Source: Arctopsyche grandis
Taxonomy: Eukaryota > Arthropoda > Insecta > Trichoptera > Hydropsychidae
DNA: 64,000 bases
Assembly: GCF_051622035.1 (NCBI RefSeq)
Contig: NC_135358.1
Coordinates: 19,006,501 to 19,070,500 of the forward strand
Direction: 5' to 3'
In this document: one piece after another, positions 44,103 through 55,205 of the stretch
Position numbering within the stretch: the first letter of the stretch is position 1
How the letters are laid out: each line of letters begins with the position of its first letter
The notes under the pieces: model-generated
What the model was told of the DNA's origin: nothing
What the model saw: the letters and a program-made list of their open reading frames with translations, nothing else
The model's database searches: none
Position numbers and translations under genes: made by a program

Positions 44103-44222
44103 ATGAAGGTGACTGTGTGCTTCGGGTCAGTGCGCGTGTTGGTGCCGTGCGGCGGCGGACAACTTCTGGTGCGAGAGCTGGTCGCCGAGGCCACCAGGCG
44201 ATACCGCAACGCCACCGGCAAG
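44103..44222 (+). CDS. baz: bazooka/Par-3 first coding exon
   Basis: Forty codons from ATG at 44103 to a donor AAG|GTCAGA, phase 0. The peptide begins MKVTVCFGSVRVLVPCGGGQ and continues LLVRELVAEATRRYRNATGK. This is the first half of the Par-3 N-terminal oligomerisation domain (PB1-like fold), whose head-to-tail self-assembly drives cortical clustering in the Par-3/Par-6/aPKC complex. The remaining domain strands, the three PDZ domains and the aPKC-binding region must lie in exons beyond this window or unrecognised in it. I looked for the next conserved block (W-x-x-V-x-x-L, GILDPDD, VADDRE) downstream and did not find it, so the first intron is probably longer than 19.7 kb. Confidence 0.88.
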
Positions 44223-45319
44223 GTCAGACCCCACACACCCCACACAACCCACACCCCACACCCCACACCCCTCACCCCTCACCCCACACACTCCAGAAAC
44301 TCCTCACTCCGCGACTCACCTGCATTCCTCATCGTCGAAAATCTGCCAGCGCCCTCCCCTCCCCTCGCAACAAAGCGAATGACAGGTGTGCCATCCCCCT
44401 CTACAAAGCCCTGTAAACAAACCGACGTCAAAGTTCATTTGTTTTTTTTTTTTTATTTCAATTTTTAATTCGAATTCAATTCCGCCATTTTATTTTTCCA
44501 CATTCTACTATACAAAATATGCATTCCCTCCCCCTAATTATCATGTACGTACATAACATACGTGACCGTTGTTGAATCGTATTATTCATCTCGACCGCAA
44601 ATCTCTACAATACAAATGTGCACGCCGTATGGCCGTCCGTCCACTCTGTACGATTTTTTGCACGTACCATAGTGCATATATATTGCACGTGAAAAAGTTT
44701 CGCCAAATTGTCCAAATTGTTTGCAAGACTTAACCTCTCACTCACTCGCTCGCAATATGTATAATATGTATATATATGTATAATGTATGCGCACGTTTGA
44801 TCGTTGACATAACTTGCGAGTCAATAACCTTCGCGCCAAATCCTCGTGGACCTCTTTAAATTCGATACCGAACCGAGAGAGACTCCTCGAGTTGTCTCTA
44901 TTTACGATTTGGATGTAGGAAGTTCCTCGCACTGGAAACCTTGACGACTTCATTTGCATCGTTATGTGCGAACTTACCGCATCGACGACTGATTAATTGT
45001 TTTCGTTTGTTGGTCGGTTCAATGCTGGCCCCTTTCGCCTTTCGAAGGATGTCGAAGAAGTTGACATTTTTGCGCGAAAGCAGGTGTTTTCAATTGCGAG
45101 CCGTTAAATGCAACGCACACTGTACGAAAGGAAGAAAGGTCAAAGACGTTGAAAAGACGTGAAAAACTTGAAATGTTAATTTATACTATTTATAAATTTA
45201 TACTATATATACTATACATAAGAATGTATATACATTTGCCTTTTTTCACACGTATGTACATGATGATTTTGCGAAATATTATACGACATAAAAATTAAGT
45301 AAACTATGTTTTAAAATAT
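44223..45319. other. bazooka intron 1, start
   Basis: Opens with a (CCCACACA/CCCCTCAC)n low-complexity stretch at about 44229-44292. The rest is moderately GC-rich with short open frames on both strands and no recognised exon. Confidence 0.5.
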
Positions 45320-45437
45320 AGGTTTTTCATTTCAAATGACATTGAAACGGGGTCAATTTGAAATGAAAATTATTTAATTTGAAATGAAAAAGTGTCAATT
45401 TGAATTGAAAAAGGATCAATTTGGAATGAAAAACCTG
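45320..45437. repeat. 118-bp punctuated palindrome
   Basis: Ends GGTTTTTCATTTCAAAT and, at right, ATTTGGAATGAAAAACC. Between them are three further spaced TCAATTTGAAATGAAAA-like units. It therefore combines direct and inverted copies of one roughly 16-base word. Confidence 0.8.
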
Positions 45438-45707
45438 TATAACATTCTCAAAAAAAAACTGAATTCTTTTCAAGACAATTCCATTGTGCATTCAAAGAAT
45501 GGGGAATAAATGAAGGAATAATGTAAAAAAAAAAGAAATAAATAAAGGAATAATGTAATGTAATGGGGAATAAATAAAGGAATAATGTAATTTATTTTTT
45601 TACATGTGATAAAATTATGTAAGTTAAAAACATTTTCACCTGTATGTATGTATATACCTATGTGGATATTTCACTAAGCACCTTTATCACTATAAGTAGA
45701 GGTAGGA

Positions 45708-45834
45708 CCGGAAGCGTGCCGTTTATTGTTCAATTGTTGTAAATCCTTTGTAAAAAAGGTTCGGCAAACCTTTAACAATGCATTTACAATATTTGAACAA
45801 TATACAGCCCCCTCAGGGTCCGGGCTTTATTTAT
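45708..45834 (-). repeat. dispersed hairpin repeat, copy 1
   Basis: On the minus strand TTGTTCAAATATTGTAAATGC pairs with ATTTACAACAATTGAACAA, and AAAGGTTtgccgAACCTTT forms the tip. Ends are CCGGACCC and CCGGTCC-like. Copy 2 is at 51379-51490. Confidence 0.75.
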
Positions 45835-46358
45835 GTCTCTAATACCATGTCGTTGACACCCAAAGTCTCTTAAAGCTGATGTGTATATTTTGATGATAGT
45901 TAATGTCTAAACTGACTGCGTCATCCATTTGATTTGATCAATTTTTGTATCATCTACCTAAGTTGACAATTTTGAATCACATCAATGACTAATTGGTGAA
46001 CGTTTTCTGTCTTATCTCAAAAATGTTTAGTCGTTTCCTTTTAGTGCACCTACTCTTTAACGATTATCGTATAAAGTGAAAATGGTTCTTGACTCATTTC
46101 AAATTAAAATATATAGTAGATATACTTCAAATTCTGTGTCGTAAATGTTTTACTGGAAAGAGATCATACATTTTCACTTTTGCATTGAATATATAATTTT
46201 GCTATTATTAAAACATTTCATAAAATTAAACCATTTGTACCAAATACGATGTTCATCAAGATGTATTAGCGTAATGTATCTTAATACTTTCCAAAATTTA
46301 TGTGAAGAAATATTTACTATTTCAACTTTAAACATACTACTTTACAACTCCATACATA

Positions 46359-46612
46359 TGAGCCGTTATATTTGAAGTCCAATTTTCAGTTCCAAAAACA
46401 CTGTTTTTGTAAATACATAATTCACAAATTGTTATCACTTTTTTTAATTCCGTATGTCCAGAATCTTTGAAAAGCAAAATAAATGTATTAGAGGCCACCA
46501 GTTTTTTTTTTTATATTTTTAAACACGGCATTATATTTAATGTTTTGCGAGATATTATATCTCGAAATATAGGAAAAGTCGACTTATGCCACTTTCAATT
46601 ATAACGGCTCTT
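46359..46612. mobile_element. MITE with AGCCGTTATATTTGAA ends, copy 2
   Basis: Ends TGAGCCGTTATATTTGAA and AATTATAACGGCTC. Colinear with 18462-18715 including GTATGTCCAGAATC and AAATGTATTAGAGGCCA. Non-coding. Confidence 0.8.
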
Positions 46613-46869
46613 ATATATGTATGTGTGTATGTATGTAGTTGACTTTTCGAGAAACATCGTAATTATCATGGATAACCTAACCCTTTTTTAGTTGCTATCT
46701 ACTGATTTCTATAAAAATATCACGATCTACGAATATGCAGGGAGGAATTAATAATCTTTTATATGAAGTTTAAAAATATAGAGCATTTATTAAAAATTCA
46801 GTAGAAAAAAAAAATAATCATATAAAAATATAGGACCGTAATCTTTTACTACATTAGATAAATTATTTT

Positions 46870-48039
46870 TGATGAGATCGTTGACACTGCCCAGATTTCG
46901 CAATATTTTTAAAGTCGGTATTATACAATGAAAGAGATAATCGTTAACGATGATCAATATGTTCATCACCCAAAGAATATCGTGTATCTGATTTTATAAT
47001 GTCCATATTAGAAAATTTGGATTCAGCGAAAACAAGCCAAATGTGGCGTCCCCCAGGCCAGTTTGGTTTTCAGCGTTCTCATTTTCTTTCAACAATGAAA
47101 AGTTATTCTTTAACATGTATTGAAAATAAGTTTCATTGAACGTTAAAGAAGAATTTTCATTCATATTAAGAGGGCTGGACAGCAGCACCTTGTCCATACA
47201 AACGTACTATACTTCTCCCTTCCTCAATTATGGCACTAGAGAAATTATTTTTTAATATGCTATGAATATCCACCATTGGGGTGCATCTATCGTTTTATTT
47301 TTTTGGTTAATTATTTTTTATAGGAGCTAGGAGCCGCCAAACATCTATAAAATCGCCTCTTTTTTACACCAACGAAACGAGTCTAGCGTGCTTATTTAAC
47401 GGTCGATTTAAAAAAAAATACGCCGATAGATGCACAGAAAGTATCTTTCTCATACCGATGATGAAATTTTTTTAAAAATTGGTCCAGTTTTGGAGAAGAA
47501 AATAGGAGAATACGAAACCTCGATTTTGTCAATTTAAAATACGTTTTATCTGGTCGAAGCGCAACTGTCGCATTCACTCAATATATATATTGATATATAT
47601 TGTCGCATTCACTCAATATATATATCGAAGAAAGGAACGGTAACAAAATTAAGGTTTCGGGTGTACAGCCCTCTTAAATATTTAGTTTTGAGTCACGTTT
47701 CAACAATATTTTATTAAAATAAAATTCCAAGCAACGATTTACACCGACGACAGTTGATCGTTCGACTTGTTTTATTTGCGAGTATTTCATATTTGATAGT
47801 CAACTTCCTGCATTCCTTGTAATTCACAATATTTTATAGTTAGTATTGTTATATCAAGTAGACAAATAGAGTGAATGCAAAATGGTTTATAAATTGTAAA
47901 AGTTTTTTTTTACTAGCCTCTTCGCTTTCGATTTTTTTCAATATTATAGTTAAAAACAAATAAGGGCGTCTCACGACGCCCCTTGGCCATAGCGCCCGTA
48001 GGCCTAGGCCTTGTGTACTGTCCCCTAGAGCCAGCCCTG
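46870..48039 (-). pseudogene. hAT transposase relic interrupted by a TTAA MITE
   Basis: Minus strand from about 47020 to 46880 reads FAESKFSNMDIIKSDTRYS, GDEHIDH-stop-RLSLSLYNTDF and CQRSH. That is the C-terminal pattern of GTF2IRD2/ZBED-like hAT transposases (E-x-x-FS-x-M-x-x-IK ... L-x-DEHL ... C-H-x-SH), with one in-frame stop. The far end at 48039 begins, on the minus strand, CAGGGCTGGCTCTAGG, a hAT-type terminus. The body at 47700-47830 resembles the interior of the non-autonomous element at 63276-63883. The other terminus is not identified. Confidence 0.6.
47170..47673. mobile_element. TTAA-target MITE, intact 504-bp copy
   Basis: Ends GAGGGCTGGACAGC and GTGTACAGCCCTC, with TTAA on each side (47166-47169 and 47674-47677). 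It contains a TGTCGCATTCACTCAATATA block repeated twice near the right end and a GGAGCTAGGAGCCGCC string in the middle. No transposase frame. It is inserted into an older hAT relic. Confidence 0.85.
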
Positions 48040-48164
48040 TGTGTACATATTAATACATCAGTACAATAAATACTTTTAAAAATATATATTTTTTTTAAGT
48101 TTTAAAAAGTTCAAAAGTTTATTTTTATCTTTAATATATAATTTCGAAAAAGACTGTATTTATT

Positions 48165-48555
48165 TTACATAGATATATACCAGGAAGCCTTGATAGGGAG
48201 ACCCCAATGCGCCTTCCTGGATAATCAATTACAAACAATGCAGCATTTTATTATTACATAAATCACTGTATTTTCAGAAGCTGAAGAACACGAAATAACA
48301 ATTAATTATAGAATTAATCCATCGAGACATCTATGGATTTAGATTTTGTACATAATTTTACAAATTATACACACAATAAATACAGAAGATTTGTTTGAGG
48401 AATCGTTTCAACAATGATCAGATAAAATTGGCAAACTCTGATAAGAAACGATCGATTTGGAGTCACAAATACCCCCAAATCTAACCAGCAGTATGGTGGA
48501 TCGAACCCACTGATCACTTGGTGCTAAACATAAGCCATACTGCTGGCTATATGTA
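48165..48555 (-). mobile_element. SINE copy
   Basis: The hairpin ACCAGGAAGCC ... GCGCCTTCCTGG lies at the left end (48179-48222). The body holds CAAACTCTGATAAGAAACGA. The B-box complement GGATCGAACCCAC is near the right end, before GCCATACTGCTGGC. Moderately diverged. Confidence 0.75.
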
Positions 48556-48559
48556 TGTA

Positions 48560-48726
48560 ACTATCGTTGGTTCGTAGAATCCGTGACGTAAAGTTTAACA
48601 AAAATCAAATAAATTTAAATAAAATAAAACTATCAAATAAATTTAATAAATGTCTACTATTAGATTAGCTATGTTTAAGCGGTTTATATTACAAATACCG
48701 AGCGAAGCCGGGTAAAACAACTAGTT
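48560..48726 (-). repeat. dispersed repeat ending in ACCCGGCTTCGCTCGGT motif, copy 1
   Basis: Minus strand begins AACTAGTTGTTTTACCCGGC, then TTCGCTCGGTATTTGTAATA, and runs colinear with 60694-60840 down to a GATTCTACGAAC end. The ACCCGGCTTCGCTCGGT motif recurs near LINE 3' ends in many arthropods, so a LINE 3' fragment is likely. The class is not settled. Confidence 0.6.
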
Positions 48727-48957
48727 TCTTATAATTAGAAGATCCAATTTTCAACCATTTTATAAATTTCTCAGTTAAAGCATTTGAGAAATTGAGTTGA
48801 TCATCCCAGAAGGATGGAAAAGCAAACACGCAAATAGGAATTTCCAATGAATTTTTCAGAGGTTTTTCCTTCATCAACGTGACTTACCGTCTCGAAAAGT
48901 CACAAACGCATTAGGACTGCGGTAAACGCAAACTTATTTTTAGGAGAAGGAGTTCTA

Positions 48958-49242
48958 ATCTAATCGGAGGGCACAACCCGTATCAGTCTCGGAAGTAGTA
49001 GTAGCGTGAGTCAACGCGACTCTCCTTATCGATTGCATTGTTCGCGAAGGTGTTGCCCACCGAGCAGGTTCAGGTATCGGCATTCGCCAAACATTGGCTA
49101 ACAAATTACGCAACCGCGGATTCCACATTCTCAAAACTCGGCAGATTCGATCGAGATATAACCGGCATTTGACCCGCGGCGCACTTTCGGAAAAAGGTCT
49201 TGAGATCCAGTACGTGAGACCGCACTCTATTGACGTCTTCAA
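48958..49242. other. unexplained GC-richer block, open on both strands
   Basis: The plus strand is open from 49012 to 49268 (no ATG) and reads like protein, for example GIGIRQTLANKLRNRGFHIL and EIQYVRPHSIDVFKSSEYP. The minus strand has a 95-codon frame opening with MKTSIECGLTYWIS. No family is recognised and no clear splice pair frames the plus reading. It could be a relic of a mobile or viral gene or an unusual exon. Confidence 0.3.
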
Positions 49243-51021
49243 ATCATCTGAGTACCCTGCAATCTGCTAGGAAACCTTAACGACTCTTCTTTGAAGCATT
49301 TGTAAATCAGAAAAAATATCAAAGATGAAACCACTTCGGTTTGTGAATTCAACCATTCTTTCTTTGCACCATACCGAAACATTCACCGTATTTTTTGATC
49401 ACACCTCGTGTATTTTTATTGCTGTCTGCTTTTTTTTTGTTGGTAGGTATTTGCTCTATTCGAAAATCGGATCGAAGGCTACTCTGCTCCAAAATGGCAC
49501 TTCTCTCCACATTACATGTATACATCTACATTTTGCTATAGTTGTGTGCATTTTAGACTTCTGAATCACGTAGTATATACTACCTGTATACACGTCAGTT
49601 GGAAATGAGAGGCCCGCACGTGGGTTGGCACTCATTCCAACTGCTTGCAATATTGATTTGTGGAAACCTTACAAGTCCTGGTCTCACAAATACGTGTGTA
49701 GAGCGCATCAATCACGAACTGTGTGCTAACAATTGAACACGCTCAAATATGCATACGTAGTATTTAGCAGATTGACTGATTATTTTTTTTTAGAGCTTTT
49801 TCTTGTTCTGTTAGGAGACAAGGCTGCTGTCAAGTGTGCAGGTAGTGAAAATTTAAAATTAGCATCACGTGTACATGGCGTTGCCCACACCCATGCTTTG
49901 TTTTCATTATGCCAAACGCGTGCATAATGCGTGCTCACGATCACAACGTTTACATTCGTGTCTTTTGCATGGTTGTTTTAGGTCTGTCTTGGTTTTGATG
50001 CTTACCTGTTGAGTGGTTGAAGCTTTACCCGATGTATACCTGTGGCTATTGGAGACGACAGGTATGCTGTGTATTATCTCGGTATGGTAAATAATTTACT
50101 TGTTTCAATGGTGTGTAAATCGGTAGCCAATTCCTTTTCAGCTTACTTTAATATCTTTGAGAAATGCTTTATATGAATGCCTAGGAGATAGAAGATCTAT
50201 TTGCGTCTCGCATACTGAATGATGATCTTTCGCATTTCCGGTGATGATTTTCAGAAATGATTTTAATTGTTTTGGGAAGATTGAAGACTCCCTTATTTAG
50301 ACCGGAGCCAGATTTTTGTCCTGTTGCTTAAAATTTTATAACTCGACCCGTATTTATTTAGTTAATATGTGTATATGTAGCTACACATCGACTGCTATAT
50401 ACGATTATGCTCGTTCTTTCATACTTAACAATGGTTGACGTTTGAAATCTAATTAATGAAAACTGCATTCCGTGAAGACGTTTGTGTTAATTTTTTTTTG
50501 CACATAAGCTAACGGCTACCATTTACGGTTTTCAAATCTCCAAACATGTGAATTTGTTCATTATTTGTTAACTTGTACATATGTAAAACAAGTGATTAAG
50601 CCATTTTGGCCTTACTGACAAAAATACGTGCAAGCTTTTTTCAATGCATATGTACATTGGTTTTTCAGAGTTTGTTAAAATTCTTCTATTGTCTTAGTAA
50701 TAGAATACCTTTATTATCACAATAGTCTAATGCAACTTAACTGTTGAGAAGTGTCAAACTGTCAAATATGTATGTATGTAGGTTCAGCATGCGAGGTATT
50801 TTAATTGATATTACAAGTCTTCACTAGTCTTCGGCGTTGACTAGGTGCTCGTCAAATAACAATAGCCTGCTCAATTTATATTTATTTAAATTGGCACACA
50901 TACAGTATAATATATAAACAAGAAAGCAGAATAATGAGACAAAAAAATAATAAATACAAATAAAAATATAATACTCCATATACAGTGAGCAATGCACATA
51001 TATACAATGCAAGAGAGCATG
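49243..51021. other. bazooka intron, no recognised feature
   Basis: Mixed composition with open frames under 80 codons. I see no repeat ends or exon. Confidence 0.35.
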
Positions 51022-51302
51022 GTTGACAATAGTAAACCATTTTTTGTGCCAAAAGCATCGTCCCAATGCCGATCTCTGCTCATCACTAAGCTTCGGCGCG
51101 ACCCTGCGCACCATTGTTCATTTTTATGGTGAACCTTTTTTTTTGCTCTCTAGCTTTGTAGTTTGCCCTCTTTCCTGGAAAATAGCCCCAAAACTCCAAT
51201 TTTTTGTTCAAAAAGCGCGGTCCCGCGCCTATCTCTACTCATCACTAAGGACCGGCGGACAAGATAATTGAAGTCTAAAAAAAATGGTTCACTATTGTCA
51301 AC
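51022..51302. mobile_element. 281-bp MITE with GTTGACAATAGT ends
   Basis: Left GTTGACAATAGTAAACCATT and right AATGGTTCACTATTGTCAAC are a terminal inverted repeat. Inner arms also correspond (GCCGATCTCTGCTCATCACT and CGCCTATCTCTACTCATCAC are direct copies). The open frame across it is not a gene. Confidence 0.8.
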
Positions 51303-51378
51303 GGTCTTTTTTATATCCTGCTTTCTCGGACAATGGAGAGGTCTATTGTTATTTTATGGCAGCAACAGCATTTATGTC

Positions 51379-51490
51379 ACCGGACCCAGAAGGTGCCGTG
51401 TATTGTTCAAAGGTTGTAAATGCATTGTTAAAGGTTTGCCGAACCTTTTTTTACAAAGGATTTACAACAATGGAACAATGGATAGCACTG
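51379..51490 (+). repeat. dispersed hairpin repeat, copy 2
   Basis: Begins CCGGACCCAGAAGGTGCCGT. Arms TTGTTCAAAGGTTGTAAAT and ATTTACAACAATGGAACAA pair around AAAGGTTTGCCGAACCTTT. About 90% alike by eye to the complement of 45708-45834. Confidence 0.75.
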
Positions 51491-53111
51491 TGACTATCCT
51501 ACCTCTATTTATGACTATCCTTTACCAATTCCAAGATACTGATAATTTATTTGATTTTCGAACGTCGATTAATATTCCACTTATTGTAATTTATATTCTA
51601 AATGGTTCACAAATAAAACTACGTCTCTTTTAAATACATCCATTAATAATGAGTTACCAACGTGTGGCTAACTTATTGAGAGCTGGATACCTCGTCGATT
51701 TATATGCCACTCTCAAAATTACCAAGTTGAACAATTACGTTATAGTGAGGTTTACTTGTCGATACAAATCGATACTTCAGTCTTACCATTACAAATTCGT
51801 TTCCGCACACATTTCGGCGAACACAATAGACGAAAAATATGTAATAATAATCGTTTCCTATGTACGTATAATATAAAAAAAGAACAATGAAACGTTTGTG
51901 ATTTTTCTCCGCCATAATAAAAGTTGCGATGCTTTGATGAATATGCGTCAATTGATTCGCATAACCGTTGATTTCGTCTTATCACCGCGCGTAATAATTA
52001 CGCGATGATGCAACGATTTGTTTTTCGTCAAGACTTTTGATAGACGAAATTCTGATAAAATGCATTTTTATATGACCTGAAATAGGCGTACTTAAATATT
52101 CATACGAATTTATCCTGTTCGTTTTGATCTTTGTCAGTGCATGATGCACATTGTATCGACTTGCATGTCATATCGAACGTGAGTCGAATTCCGGCTATTG
52201 TCCTCGTGAATGCATACATGTATAATAAATATGTTCTTATAATTTGTCACAATTGAAATGTCGCCGATTTTATAACCCTCTCGTTCCACCACATTCAAAA
52301 TGCACGCGATTATTTTTCTCCGTTTCAGTTTTCCAAGAAAATTGCCATATTTAAACGTAAACGCTCGAATTATTGATTGCTCTGTTAATTACACCCGAAA
52401 TTACGGCGCAATTGTTTTTCATGCCGCATAATGTTTTTCATCCATTTTCACTCGAAATTCATGTCATATGTGTGTTCGCTGATTCGTTAAAGTGTGCTTT
52501 GACCGTTAATTAGTACAGCTAACTTGAATGCGTTGATTTGAAATCAGTAGAATTACTTTTGAGTTATAATAGTTTTCGTGCAGGAATTTAAAATTAAGTT
52601 GTCGAATGTCGTTTATATGTATATCAAAGGTTCTTTTGAAACTCGTAAACATAAAACAAAATGTCGCAATAGTTAATAAACTATCAAAAGTATTTAATCT
52701 AATTAAAATCTTGGTCTGATTCGTATTATTTCGAATACATATTTTGGATCAAACGAAAAATTAATATGCTTGAAATGATTTGTTTGTTATTATATTTCTT
52801 AGGGTCTTATATTTTAATCAAAGTATTTTATTATGTTTGAAGGCTTTAAAAACTTCATAGCGGATTATGTACTTAGTATCTGAAGCTCATATCGTTTTTT
52901 AGGGGGTTCAAAGGGTTTATATTTGGAGTTGCCTACATGACCTTTATAAGCCATAATGATGATGCTCAAGTTAAATCCTCATTCATTATAACTTTATTTG
53001 AGAAAATTTTCGCCTGTAACACTATTGAGAAGTGCACTAACTACAATCACAATTGCTTGAGCATTTAGTTAATTATAAATGACATAAGCCAATTATAAAT
53101 GACAAGTACTG
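51491..53111. other. bazooka intron, no recognised feature
   Basis: AT-rich, with overlapping short open frames on both strands near 51650-51985. Nothing recognised. Confidence 0.35.
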
Positions 53112-53163
53112 AATATTGACATACTACTTGAATATGTCAATATTCAAGTAGTATGTCAATATT
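53112..53163. repeat. perfect 22-bp palindrome with 8-base loop
   Basis: AATATTGACATACTACTTGA at 53112 (arm to 53133) is exactly complementary to 53142-53163. The preceding 30 bases hold a direct repeat AATTATAAATGACA twice (53073-53105). Confidence 0.95.
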
Positions 53164-55205
53164 GAAATACGTATATATGTACATACGTTCATTTTTACAA
53201 AGTTTATTTTAAGTTTACTTAATCAATCAAAACTTTGCCATTTTGCGAGGTTTGGCCGACAATATAGATTTAAATTGCTTCCGCTAGTTCGATGGTGAAA
53301 TATAATTGTAATAAACACGTTTAAAAAACCAACAATTTTGCAGGCGATGACAGCTAACCAAATAAATTATCTAGATGGCATATTTTTATAAGATTCAACA
53401 AATTTATCGGATCCGTCACTACTACAAGATCTTGCCAAAAGGGTATTTGGCCGGGACTTGAATCTAGAACCTCTCTATTGGTGTGCAATTGCTCTACAGT
53501 GCACCATGCGGTGGCTTTTGTTGTTTCTTTTTTTACAAACCTCTTCTAAGCTTGTCTTCGTTTTGTATTCGGTGAGCCACATTTGATGTTACATATGCAG
53601 AAATAACCTCAATAACCGAAGCTACAGTTTGACCACACACAAATCGAAGAATATGGGTGTGTACGTTCAAAGTGAAAATGTTACTTACGAATTCCCCAAC
53701 CTTCAACCGAAAAGTTTCCTCAAACCGAAGTGTGCTTCTTTGAAGTTAAGCTACATATGTACATATTTATCTCTTCAGCAAATTTCTCAAAGTCTATTTT
53801 ATATTCAATTTCCACTAACAACCTTATCAATTTCGCCTTTGATAAAGTCAACCATTTACTTTGATCCTGCAACGTATGTACATACGTTGATATTTACTTT
53901 CGGTTTAACCCCTCACGGTCGACCGACGGTTTTCAACGGCTCTTGCGTAGGTGTGTTGCACAGGTGTGTTCTCCCCCACCTGCCCTCTTGCCCTTCCCCA
54001 TTAAAATTTCATATCGTGACGTCATCGTTCGGAATGTTGCGTGTTTGTATGCCAGAGTACATGCTATTATACTACCTGTGTGGTTACATTGCGGTCCTCT
54101 CATTACTGCGCCCGAATTCCTTTGGTCCTCATCTAGGATAGATCGGAAAGGACCTCTTTGTAGACGAAACGGGTTCCACAGGTACATGTATGATGCATAG
54201 CATCGAGTTTCCCTCGTCCTTTCTGATCTATCCTGGGTGTACGTGACGAGAAAGTACTCCTTTAATTTTTTTCTCCTCTTCCACGTCACGGAATTTTTGA
54301 CTATTGTAGATAGACCCTCTCGAGCCGCACGTACCTCTGCCCCAGAGCATCTCGGCCGGACAAAAAATTTCGTCGGAATGTAAAATAACCAAAAAGTATC
54401 ATCACTCGGGGGAATTATATAGTTTGAAGTTGCCCGACTATCGTAATCTTCATTCTGAACTAAACCTCTTGTTTTCAAACTGTGTTGTTAAGCCTGCGGT
54501 TGATTCAACTTGTGGGGGACTACTCATTTTAAAATTTAACCAATATACAAAATACAGAGGCATTGAATATGATGTTAAATTTATGATCTTGGTTGTTTAT
54601 TCGTGTACTGTCAACTCTTCCATAACATGCTAAAACAGATATAAGAAGGTAAATGAAACATATGTATGTAGTTGTGAAAAACATGATTCAAAATTAACGT
54701 CCTCCTGCATATGTATGTATCTTTTGACACATATGTCTTTTTGTTGAACTTGGAGGGTTGACACAATTTATTTCTAACAGTCTAGCAATAAAATCATTGC
54801 TTCGTTCTTATTCGTCCCACGTTGAAAGGTCAAAGAGTATCATCGGAGATGTCAGTAATCCAACTGTTGTCCATCTTTGTCCATTTACTCCATTATAATA
54901 AACAGTATTCAAATCCATTTAAAATCCATCAACTAATACAATGTTGTGACCTATCTATGACCTAACCCAGTACCGCATTCCTAGGATGTAAGTATGTATG
55001 TAGAGCTAGCTAGCTGATCGCTTAAATCCAATTTAGACGTATGCTCGACACTGATAAAGCTATTATAATTAACGAGGCTACCTGTACAGGGTCCGAGGTT
55101 GAGGTCGTACTATATGCCTGTCTATATATACTTATACTAATCAATTTAATTCCCCGTGCTCTTACTTCGAAGTTCTGTTTCTGGAGAATTTCCATGTGTA
55201 TTTTT
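53164..55205. other. bazooka intron with a bidirectionally open block
   Basis: 53629-54478 is open in long frames on both strands (170 and 181 codons) and GC-richer, but neither product has recognisable motifs. Within it, GGATAGATCGGAAAGGAC at 54136 pairs with 54216-54233 (one G.U-type mismatch), a stem of 18 bp with a 62-base loop. No exon of bazooka recognised. Confidence 0.35.

Noticed and set aside
44229..44416. Extension of the bazooka frame past codon 40
   Set aside because: It turns into Thr/Pro/His low complexity from a CCCACA repeat; the AAG|GTCAGA donor and Par-3 homology end the exon at 44222.
44941..45162. Possible second exon of bazooka
   Set aside because: The frame lacks the GILDPDD/VADDRE block expected next in Par-3 proteins.
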